The position numbers were made by a program, and so were the translations under genes. The notes below the pieces were generated by a model. That model ran no database searches, was not told the origin of the DNA, and saw nothing but the letters and a program-made list of their open reading frames with translations. 64,000 nucleotides of DNA, from the NCBI RefSeq assembly GCF_965363235.1, contig NC_134845.1, positions 9,114,101 through 9,178,100 of the forward strand, in the 5' to 3' direction. Every line of letters starts with the position of its first letter. Position 1 is the stretch's first letter. This document shows, piece by piece, positions 25,330 to 38,100 of the stretch. The DNA comes from Mytilus galloprovincialis. Taxonomy: Eukaryota > Mollusca > Bivalvia > Mytilida > Mytilidae.

Positions 25330-26149
25330 ATATAATATATATGAGTGAGCGTAAAACATTTGGGTAGCAATACAATATATGAATTAACAGTAAAAGTCAA
25401 TGAAAAATGGCTTCACATGTCAGATTGCACGCAACTCACAAAAACATATTGAGACAAAAAGCCCAAAGTATCGATCTAAAAGTACTAGAGGTTACTGAAT
25501 GCTTACTCAAACCCATTTATAACTAATTTAAAATAAATCCTGTTCTCCCCGATTTATTAAGTATTAATTAGTTTACAATCAACGGATTAGGTGCAAAGAT
25601 GTCATATAAAACTGTCTGTGAAAAGCATGAAAAACTAAATGTAAGACAATATCATTTATATAATGATTTAAACAATTTAGAACTGCATGACAACCAAACA
25701 TCGCATCGATAGCCATCTTGTCAAGAATAGTTAGAGGAAGTACATTCTAATAATTTCCATACGCTAATATTTCAACAAAAAGTTATTTGACCCCCTACAA
25801 CACGTTAAATGTGTCTAAAGATTGATGTGATTATTATTATATGCCATCAGATCTTTAATAGTTTATGATATCATTTCTTCAGGTTTTTTCTGATCTGAGA
25901 CCGTTTTCCCAATTGGTCAGAGCTGTGTAATCAGTCGACCATTCACTACCCACTAAAACAAGTAACTTTTAAATACATATTATATATTTGATTCTCATAT
26001 TTAAAAACTCTTTTCCAGATTTGAATGGTATTTGTCCGTAGTTTAAGCTTTTCATGGAGGTTATATAATTATCTACACGCATATAATTATTGTCAAAAAC
26101 CTATAACATTTTAAAATAAAAAAAAAATACAAATTAAGAATATCTTATT
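25330..26149. other. Intergenic region 3' of the membrane-protein gene
   Basis: AT-rich, with no coding region recognised. It includes the 3' untranslated region of the minus-strand gene ending at 26150. No canonical AATAAA lies close to the stop codon on that strand, although an AATAAG is present just after it. Confidence 0.4.
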
Positions 26150-29100
26150 TTAATTTGCAGCCGTTTCTGTAATTTCTGTTATGTTGTTTTGTTTAAATTT
26201 CGGATGCTCTTTTTTGTCGCCTATTGTCAATACGGAAGAACCAGCACTATCAGGAAAGCTCTCATTTTCTCTTCTCAATTTGTTCTGTATTCGTTCAAAT
26301 GTAAATTCTCTAACGAAATATGCTGGAAAAAACAAAATATGTGTTAATTGATTTTAATGACATAATGTACTCATTTAACCAATGAATTAAGCAAAAAACT
26401 GTATTTGTATGTTATGACAGATGATACAAGCTGTAAAACAGGTGCTCTATTGAAAATGATGATAACAATGCTCGTACGTTTTAATGAAATCTTCATGATT
26501 CCTTTCAATTTACATATCTTTCCCATGAGATTGCCCACAGGTATGTAGGAATACATGCTATCTCTTTCATAGACATACATGCTAATTAATCAGATAATAG
26601 TTTGAATTACATGATATTTTACTTGTTTCTTGAATTGTTTCTTACAAGAATGGTTAATTGAATATTATAGCAAAAAAACAATTAAGTTTATGGAAGTTTC
26701 ATATCTTCTCATCATGATCAGCTAGTGTTAAAATTAACCAAATAAGGCTTATAAATGTTCAGTGAGAACAGTATGTACCTTACAATACATAAAGGCTAAA
26801 TGAATATCCTAAGTCTGGTTCACAATTCATCAACATGTAAAATTGATTTCCTCACTTTTTCGTGTTGGCTTACAAGCAACGGTTTACAATAAAAAAAAAA
26901 AAGATATTCAATGTAAACGGGAAAATAATTTCACTTCCGGCCTTTGTAATTAGAGAACTTCGTAGCTGCCAGACTTCAATTACACGATATGACTATGTCT
27001 TGGTTACAAAGTTCGGAGCTTCTATGTTGTAGATGGCGAGTACTCTATCATGATACTCTAATTTAATAACCAAATTTGTGTTTCAGAACTCGTTTTTACA
27101 TTGTTGTGCGAACAGATTTTTAGCTTCTGTTTTTTTTTTATTCCTATAAGTTATTATATTGGCTTATAAAGTAAAAAAAAATGTGATTTAAAATCAAATT
27201 GTTTCTGCTTTATTCTGATAAAAATCATCATTGCATTATATAATTTTTTATTTGTTCTCCATTACCGTTTTCAGCTGTATAACGATGGAGCATTAGAGTT
27301 AGGATTAAATATATGATGTATTGTGTTGTGTTGGATGTTTGATACATGTACCGGTAATCTAATGGGAGTTACGTTATGGAACCTTGTTTAAAATTGTGCC
27401 ACACACAATTTTTTATTTAACACTAACAAGTGTGGACACAGATGAGTGTGGATAGTATGTTTGGTTTAACACTAACAAAAAAACCTGATCAAAGATATAC
27501 CAAGCTTATAATTTAACAAGTCAGAAGCGCGGTTCGTATTTCAGACTAGTGGCAGTCGAATCAAAATAGCTGGTTGGCAAAATCCAATAAGCAGTTTAAT
27601 ACCATTGAAATCCAAAATTCCGAAGAGCAATACATAACAATATGTGATAGAAGAATGGATAAATACCCTACCACGTCCGCTTTGTGTTGTGTATAATGTT
27701 TTTTTTCTACTTTGTATTTATCTTATGAATCAGGTCTTTTTCAACTATTTTTAAGTTTCTTCTTATTGAGCTTTACTCCACTGTATTCTAGGGAAGAGTT
27801 GAACACTCACAAACATGTTAAACCCGCCACATTCTTTATGTGCATGTCCTTAGTCAGGAATCTGTTATTCAGTGGTTGACGTTGCTTCATATCTGGTTTG
27901 TTTTTCGTAAATTGTTTTAATACATAAGACCGTTATTTTTTCTCAACTGAATAGTTTAAAGCCGAATATACGTTATTGCTCTTTCTCATTGTTAAAGGTC
28001 GTACGGTTACTAATAATTGTTTACACCATTTTATTTGAGCCAAAGTGGATAGTTGTCTCATTGGTGTGTCAAATATCAAGGTACTGTAATGCTTATTTCT
28101 GTAGTGGCAACTACCAAGTCAAGGGAAAGATGAATTGAATGATTGCCAATGAGACAACTATCCACTAAAGGATGTAAGCAAATATAGATACTGTATGACA
28201 ATTAGAAAACCCATACCAGTCTGAGAAATTGTGAATGCATCTTGTTTTATAGATAATACAGCTAGACGCGCAGTACATTTTCAGGTAGTCTATAGTTGGT
28301 ATTACCATGGCTTATCACAATTTTGTCAATTCTCGACTAAATTTTGTAAATTTCACTTAAATCATTATGATAGTTGAATGAAAAGCCACATGTCAATATA
28401 AACCAATAACAGACAGTTGTTATATATTTGTAATTGTGTAATTAAAGGTTGTATTTTTAGCTCACCAGGCCCGAAGGGCCAAGTGAGCTTTTCCCATCAC
28501 TTGGCGTCCGGCGTCCGTCGTCGTCGTCGTCCGTCGTCCGTCGTCGTTAACTTTTACAAAAATCTTCTCATCTGAAACTACTGGGCCAAATTAAACCAAA
28601 CTTGGCCACAATCATCATTGGGGTATCTAGTTTAAAAAATGTGTGGCGTGACCCAGCCAATCAACCAAGATGGCCGTCATGGCTAAAAATAGAACATAGG
28701 GGTAAAATGCAGTTTTTGGCTTATAACTCAAAAACCAAAGCATTTAGAGCAAATCTGACATGGATATGAAAGTGTTCATCAGGTCAAGATCTATCTGCCC
28801 TCAAATTTTCAGATGAATCCGACAACATGTTATTGGGTTGCTGCCCCTGAACTGGTAATTTTAGGGAATTTTTGCTGTTTTTGGCTATTATCTCGAATAT
28901 TATTATAGATAGAGATAAACTGTAAACAGAAATAATGTTCAGCAAAGTAAGATTTACAAATAAGTCAACATGACCAAAATGGTCAGTTGACCCCTTTAGG
29001 AGTTATTGACCTTTATAGTCAATTTGTAACCATTTTTCGTAAATCTTAGTAATCTTTTACAAAAATCTTCTCCTCTGAAACTACTTGGTCAAATTAATCC

Positions 29101-32100
29101 AAATTTGGCCACAATCATCTTTGGGATATCTAGTTTAAACAATGTGTGGCGTGACCCGGCCAACCAACCAAGATGGCCGCCATGGCTAAAAATAGAACAT
29201 AGGGGTAAAATTCAGTTTTTGGCTTATAACTCAAAAACCAAAGCATTTAGAGCAAATCTGACAGCGGTAAAAGTGTTCATCAGGTCAAGATCTATCTGTC
29301 CTGAAATTTTCACATGAATCGGACAACCTGTTGTTGGGTTGCTGCCCCTGAATTGGTAATTTTAAGGAAATTTTGCTGTTTTTGGTTATTATCTTGAATA
29401 TTATTAAAGATAGAGATAAACTGTAAACAGCAACAATGTTCAGCAAAGTAAGATTTACAAATAAGTCAGCATGACCAAAATGGTCAGTTGACCCCTGAAG
29501 GAGTTATTGCCCTTTATAGTCAATTTTTAACCATTTTTTCGTAAATCTTAGTAATCTTTTACAAAAATCTTCTTCTCTGAAACTACTGAGCCAAATTAAA
29601 CTTAACTTTGCCACAATCATCATTGGGGTGATTTGTTTAAAAAATGTGTGGCGTTACCTGGCCAATCAACCAAAATGGCTGTCATGGCTAATAATAGAAC
29701 ATAGGGGTAAAATGCAGTTTTTGGCTTATAACTCAAAAATCGAAGCATTAAGAGAAAATCTGACAGGGTTTAATTGTTTATCAGGTCAAGATCTATCTGC
29801 CCTGATGTTTTCACATGGATCGGACAACCCGTTGTTAGGTTACTGTCCTGAATTTGTAATTTTAAGGAAATTTTGCCGTTTTTTGTTATTATCTTGAATA
29901 TTATTATAGATAGAGATAAACTGTATACAGCAATAACGTTCAGCAAAACAAGATCTACAAATAAGTTTGCATGACCAACATAGTCAATTGACCCCTTAAG
30001 GAGTTATTGCCCTTTATAGTTAATTTTTAACATTTTTCATAAATTTTTGTAAATTTGTAGAAAATATTTTCCACTGTAATTACTGGGCCAAGTTCATTAT
30101 AGACAGAGATAATTGTAGCAACAAGAATGTTCAGTAAAGTAAGATCTACAAACACATCACTATCACCAAAACACAATTATGTCATGAATTTATCCGTGTC
30201 CATTATTTAATATGCACAAGACCAAGGTGAGCGACACAGGCTCTTTAGAGCCTCTAGTTTAATATTTTATCACTAAAATGGCAATTCAGGACGCGAATTT
30301 TAGTTATGAACATTTTGAAGTTTTTCACCATGTTCACATATAAAGGAGTAAGGAGTATTATAATACTTTAACATGAAGCAAATATGTTCTTATCATTTGC
30401 AAGGATTTCACTATTTCACGAATGTGAATCAACTCTAGTTGAAACATATAAACCAAGCAAAGACGATAAGCCTACAAATGTATTACCATCTGGAATTAAA
30501 TGTATAAACAAGAAATACAATTCTTACCTCTGGGTCCAGTGATTTCTTCGGGGTGAGTTTTCTTATTTTTCTTTTTAAACTTGATATATCCAAAGAATAA
30601 AACAACTATAATGATTATGGTCAGTAACACAGCGATGAGAGCTCCTATGATAGATGCTATTGCTGTTGACGTATCTTCAATGGAAGAATCTCCTTCAAAT
30701 GCTGTGAAAGAAATGTATTGATACAAAGACTTAAAATTGAGAATGGAAATGGGGAATGTGTCAAAGAGACAACAACCCGACCGACCATAGAACAGACAAC
30801 AGCAGAATGTCACCAATAAGTCTTCAATGCAGCGAGAAACTCCCGCACCCGGAGGCGTCCATCAGCTAGTCTGTTTTACGATTTAGCCTTATAAGCATAT
30901 CAATTACAAATTTAAAATAATTTATGCATATGATGATCAAAATACAGCATCATTTTTTTTTTTATATCAAAGTTGCTATATATTTGTTCATGCTCCTCCA
31001 TTGTCCTCGACAAGTATTTTAAGGTGGCTCGTTGGTACAAAAATTTCAGCAAAAAATTAAACCTTTATTTGTTCATTACAAATTTTATTCATTACACTAT
31101 TAGTTATAACTTTATGATATGGTACAAAAATCAGCAAAGAAAATAGATTCGGTTTGGCCCCAGATGACTTCTAAAATGTTTATATCATTGAAAAAACTCC
31201 AAATTATCTCCCTTTGGTGTAAAAACGCCACGTTTTGGCATTATATTTGAAAAATCTGTTTTAACTCATCGGTGACCTATATTTTTTATAATTGTTTTCA
31301 AATAAACTGTACATAAACTAAATAATTGTAAAATATAAGCGATTTCTGTAATTAGGTTATTTTTTTATTTCGATATTACCTCTATTTCTCCTATTAGTTC
31401 AACAGAAAAAAAAGGACATCAACAAAAATGTATGCTTCTTCGGGAGGCAGATTGTGAGCTTAAATGAACGGTGACCCCATTGTTTTATTTCATTTTTCTT
31501 TTAAGTATATGATAAAATTCATTTATAAAAAATTATAGCGAAATTCTATATTAGAAAAAAAAATTGATTTATACCCAGGAGCCCCCTTAAGGATGTATTC
31601 TAGTAATTGTCCATGCAGTGTGGCGAAGACTACATATGCATTTTTCCTTCATTCTCAGAAGGGAATGTCATAGAGTCGTCCATCTTAAAACATATAATAT
31701 AACTGACTTACCTATATATAGACGATTTATATATTTATGCACATACATGTATTGTTGATTCGTGCCCAAACATATATTGTTTATAACGTCTCATATTTAT
31801 TAATATAGGTATACAGTAGGGAGAAAACATCATTTAGAACCATAAATCTCATTCTATGAAAATAAGTTTAAAGATATCATAACTTTTTTTATACAGTTCA
31901 ATCTAAAAATATTAAATATACAGCCTAGGTGGTCGAGAGGTCTAGCGCGTCGGGCACAATTCAATGCGATTTGTTGCCACGATATCTCAGTAGTATGAGT
32001 TCGAATCTAGACCAGGAAAGAACAAAACAAAAATATTGAAAGGCAAATTTACAGATCTAACATTGTTGGGCTGTTATTTAGACGAATTATATCATATACC

Positions 32101-35100
32101 AAACTTCACCTTTACCTGGAACAATAGTGTAACATCACAACATAGAAAAACACACTATAAATATCAATTGAAACGGCTTAACTCAATCAAAAGACATATG
32201 AAAACAAATAAGTGAATTTACAATGAACGATTAAATTTGATCTATGACACAATGTAAATACAAAAAGAATAAAATAAGGGGTGAGATAATAAACAATTCA
32301 GAAAGTCCTTGTATAATTGATTCTACTTGATTTATGCACATACATTTGTACATGTATTGTTGATCCATGCCCATACATATATTGTTTATAACGTCTCACA
32401 TTTAATAATACAGGAATACAGTAGGAAGAAAGCATCATTTAGAACCATAAATGACATTCTATGAGAATTAGTTTAAAGTCATCACAATTTTTTTTATACT
32501 TGTGACAATTTGGTTATATATCGACACTTGTTCATTACTGAAGACTGTATGCTGCCATCTAGATGCTTAGGTTGCTGTCTCATTGACGTATAACCACATC
32601 TAATAACGATGCATAATAAATGGTCGGTATTGAACATGCCTTCAACGTTAAACAAACTTAAAAATTAAAAGAGAAAGTTAAGAGTAGTCTATATAAACTT
32701 GAAATTACACGAGAGGGGTTACTTGGGCATAAGTAGTTTCTTTTAAATCCCCAATTAGTGCAGAACATATGCAGGTCAGAGCTTTAATGTAAAACATCAA
32801 TTGGCGTTTTTTCAAAGTTAAGTTCAATGCCATTATAATCGCTTAAAAATTTCTAAAACAACAGAGACTATTTATCAATTGTTCCATTTAAAAAAAAACA
32901 ATATTAAACTAACATACTTACGACATGTATCTGTAATATAGTAATGGGAATGTTATCAACACATTGTAGGAACATAAAACGGTAGAAAGAAAAAACACTA
33001 TAAATAGTACTTACATTAGCATGTTAGTAACCTACCGACCGTGCAAGGGGCTGTATAGCCAGTCAAGGTCGTTAAAAACTTCCATTTGTTAGTAACTGAT
33101 AAAAATGTTTCATTTTTTCCAATAAATACAATTTTATGTTTAAGAATATTGCAGGACTAAATAAGAATGTAAATTTAGAAGAAGAAAAATATCAAATATA
33201 GATCTTTTTGTGATATTGAAATGTAAAACCGACACATTTGTGATTGCATATGTCAATGACGAACAATATACAAATACCCTTTTTAAACAGATAAACAACA
33301 CTTTGTGCGTTTTAAGATTGAAATGGTAAGGCTACTTTCCGTAAAAAAAAACTTCCGAGTACTCTTAAATATCGGTGATTTGTGTCCATTGTTTTTATGT
33401 CAGTTGTATTTTGTGCTTTTTACAAATCTTTTAGAGTTAAAACATTTGTAACTAATTTTTACAGTTTCTTCTTATGCTTTGCTGTAACACCACTGTACTG
33501 GGTAAAAAAAAAGGGGGGGTTGAGCTCATCAAAAATAGTTTTACTCCGCCTTATTCCTCATATATACCTGTCCCACGTCAAGAGTCTGTAGTTAAGTAGT
33601 TGTCGTTGGTCTATGTCTGTCATATTCAATTTTTATATGCATTTGGCATTTAGTTTTTTCGTTTGATTGTTTAACTTTCTTCATGTCGCTGCCTTTTATT
33701 CATAGATCCTATACAGTATCGGGTTTTCACATTGTTGAATGCCGTACCTTGACCTATAATTTAGTTATTTCATTGACTACCACACTTCACCTTCTTATCA
33801 TTATATTAGTAGATTATCACAATTTTAAGTATTTCTTTAAACTGAATAATTAAACATGCAAAATATTTTAATATTAAATTCAAAATTCTGTTTGAGGTAA
33901 TGGTTTATTTTGATAATATTTATTTCGAATTTTCATCCATGTAAAGAATATGTTTGAACAATGTTACCTATACATGTAACAGCAATACATTGGAAAGAAC
34001 ACTATTTTGATTGTTAGATAATTGCTTTAAAAAATCTTTTATAATATGGTATTATTGCGTAACAATTTTCATATTGGCTTAGTCAAATAAGCTCCAGTTA
34101 ATTAATAATATTTCATATTTAATGTTCAAATTTGAATAGATTACGTCAACTGTACAACTGTACATTGTTCATTAACTTGGTGAAACAAGACACAAGGAAC
34201 CAACTGGGTGCAACAAGAAAAGGGAAAACCTATAACATGAAATAATACTAGATACCAAACTCACAATATGGCGTCAGAGTTGCAAGCGCTCCACCTGTTG
34301 GCCTTACGGTGGGACTCTGCCCTTTGTCACATTTATCTTTCTGTAAACTCACAGATAACGAAGACCCAGATGTTGATATTGTCTGCAATATAAAATGATT
34401 ACTGAAATTACGTGTGCTTCTCTGAGTTCTCGGAAAAGTTTACAGTTGGTGTTGCTGTAAATAGTTTTATTAGTAGTTAAAATGTCATTTGAAAATGTCG
34501 AACTTGCAATTAAACAAGAAACAAATATTTTATTTTTTGTTTTGTTTAAAAAAAAAAGTAAAATCCCAATAATACAGAACTCCGAGGATATTTCAAAACG
34601 GAAAGTGCCTAATTTCATGACACAATCAAAACTCAAACACATCAAACGAACGGATAAAAACTGTCATATTGCTGACATGGTACAGGCATTTTATTATGTA
34701 GAAAATAGTGGATTGAACCTGGTTTTATACTTCAGCTAGTAATAAACCTCTCACTTGTATGACAGTCGCATATAAATTTCATTATATTTACAACGATGCG
34801 TTAACAAAACAAACAGACATAATAGGTAAAACTGTCAAAATTCTACAGTCAACATTGTGTTATATTCTTAATCACTAAAAAACCATACAAATATGTAACA
34901 AAGAAGCACAAGATGGCATATAGACCAAGCATGTTAGCAAAAATTAAAGACAAGAATACACAAATTTACCATAGTACAATATCACAATGACGGGATGTAT
35001 AAGTCCAGAACCAAGTCATATATGTAACAAAGAAACATATTATAAAGGCATATAGACAAAGCACATAGCAAAAATGAAAGACAAGCAACAAACAAGTATT

Positions 35101-38100
35101 ACAATATCAAATAACTGGATGTTTACCAGATGTCTAGTTATTATAGAAACGATAACATAAGCTCAATTCATTTGAAGTTGATAACCTACCATGCATGTAA
35201 ATCTGTAAAAGCTGACTGAATCAACTATACCATTGTTGAACACCGTTAGATAAATTACATTTGATGATGCCACCGATGCCACACAAAACACTTCAGCATC
35301 TGAAAACAAATTGATGCTTATTATTGCTCATTAGAAAATATAAAGTCCACGGAAATTTTATTTCATACTCAAATATTATGCCGTTTATCAGAAACAAACC
35401 TGGCCGATATCCATAGGTAAATTCACTATTATGTTCTGGAACAAGATGTGCTTTACGGGTTACAATAGCGCAATTATTCGTAATGCATTTTTCCATAGGG
35501 CACCACTGGTGTTCAGTATTTTTTCCTCGAAGACGACACAAACTAGAGAAAACGGGAAGCAGTTCCAGTTACTAGAAATATCAGTGTTGCATTACAACCA
35601 AAAAATATATAGAGTCACGCGGCAAAAATTGACTTAAAATGCAGTTGAAAAAGATTTTTTTTTCGCTTAACGAAAAAGGCATATTTATAATATGTGAATA
35701 GGATTTTCTGCAGTTTTCAAACCTATTTGGATAAGCTTTCGATTAAACATTATTCCAATATCATCTAATCAGAAGCTGTATAGGATTCTATTATGAGTAC
35801 CGTCTTGCCTGTAAAATGAAAACCAATAATTGCGCTCTTGTAAACTTACACGCCTAGTCGAAAGTGGTCGAACGTGTCTATAATTATAGTACTGTTCAGA
35901 AGTTTATTGAGATAGCCTAGCTATACCATAAGATATCAGAGCTAATTTTTATAATGAAGGGTATATATCATCTGTGTACATTGATTTCAAGTCTGATTTT
36001 TTTTAGTTCATATGTCTGACCGAAGTTGTATCGTGTAGCAGTTCGTCATATTCTTTTTACGAAATAATTTTTTGCAACTTCTTCCTCCTGAAATCGAATT
36101 TTATTAAATTTGTATGTGTTGTGAGAATGAGTTGTAGCTATCCAAAATTGAAAATTAAAAAAAGAAGTACAGATTGTTAACAAATTTAAAGCTTGGGTCA
36201 GACTAAGTATGCATTTTGTTTTAATCAGTATTTTCAGATACTTAACAAATATAAAGGTACTGTATTACCGTATACCCCCAATTGTAATCCGAATTATTGA
36301 CAGGCACTTGTTAATGTTATGCTGAACAAATATGAAATACTTTCAGAGAAAAGTATGACGAATGATCTGTTTAAATTTTTCAAATTGTGAACTTTTCGAA
36401 GGAACTTTCCAGCAGCAACTTATATGGAGTATATATATCTCTCAGTTGATACGATATTCCGGGGCTTGCATTTCCTATCATGATTTCAGTGATAGAGGAT
36501 TGCTGATCAAAAGAAGCTAGTAAACCAAGAGACCCAAGTGATGAAGTTGAAATCATCCTCTCGTAAATTTTACGGAGGCCTACGCGAGTTAGTTACCGAT
36601 TATGGAAAAGTTGTTACACAGATTACGACAATTAGATTCAAATATCTTTACCCTATCTTTTTTCCACGAATGTGACCTACAGGGTATGGACTTCCGTTAT
36701 GAACAACACCCATAGACCCCACTTGAAGAGTGGATGTTTAATAATTACCAGAGTAGGCTATAATTGTAGCACACTGAGTGTAATTGAACTTCATCGTTGT
36801 TCTGTTCGTACACACATCCCATTCTGATCCGGTTCCACAAGATGTTCCTGTACCATTATCGTATGTGTAAAAGAAATTTCCCAGGAACACTGAGGGACAC
36901 CATTGTTTGGCATATTGTTCATATCCTTCAAAACAAAATATGAAAAGTAGACATTTTACAGCATAATTTCTAAATTTTTGTCCGGGCATCATCACCTTCG
37001 TTATCAAAGGAGCGGCTACGGAAAAGCTTTTCTTAAGGCCCATTGAATAAGAAAAAAAGTATTTAAAATGTATCAAATAGCACTCTTCCGGACATTAGTC
37101 TCTTAGATATAAATATTAAATTATTTAGATAATTGAATGTTGTCCTGAATTATTTTTTCCAAACATTTGAACACTTTGCAATTTCGGGAAAATTATAAAA
37201 ATGCCATGATCATTTTATTTCAAAATATTTCAATACCAACAACAGTCTTACTCAAAAAGCAACAGATGTATCCCTTTCTACCAAAAACAATTCAACCAGA
37301 AATCATGAAATTTAATAACCTTGTTTTACTGGTCTCCAACAATTAACTGTATTGTTATAAATAAGACCGTGAGTTTTCTCAATTGAATTGTTTCGTATTT
37401 TTCATGTCGGGACCTTTTTCTCATTCTTGATGACCATAAGGATGTCTATATAAATCGCTTCCATCAACTTCCTTGGAACTTTCGATGATTGTTGTCTGTA
37501 AGGAATCCTGATACTACATCACATTATCTCTTACAAGCAAAGTAATCAGAACATCTTGAAATTTAATAACCTTTTTTCATTATTATGAGAATTAACAGCA
37601 TCACCGACAATTAACTTAATTTACCTTTTTTACACAACAAGTTGCTTATGGTCTTGATATATTTATAAAACAAAATGGCAACGAGTTCTAAATACATCGA
37701 TAAATTCAGGATATGTGTGTTACCAACCTTGTTTTATCAGGACATTGTACTCTTCGTCGCCCAGTGATGAACTTGTCTGACATATACTGTTAACATTACT
37801 GACGACTGTTCCAGAAGTTATAATGTATACACGCTCATTGTTGGCATTCGCCTCTTTATCTGAAAGGAAGAATGGATGTAGACATTGTCTTACTGCCTAT
37901 ACAATTTCGCTCCATTCTATTAATTGTCTTTTAATGTTTTATATTTAAATAAAGCGCACTGAACTTAAATTTTGTCTCGACCGTACCATCGAAAGTCTTT
38001 TTTTTTCTTAATTGAAATGACATCGATACAGAAATGACATCGATATGACAAATTTTACACTATTTTTCCTTCATTGTGCCTCTTATCTTGAAAACTATAA

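Noticed and set aside
31920-32010. Possible functional tRNA gene
   Set aside because: A and B boxes are present but the arms do not pair into a cloverleaf and a SINE body follows.
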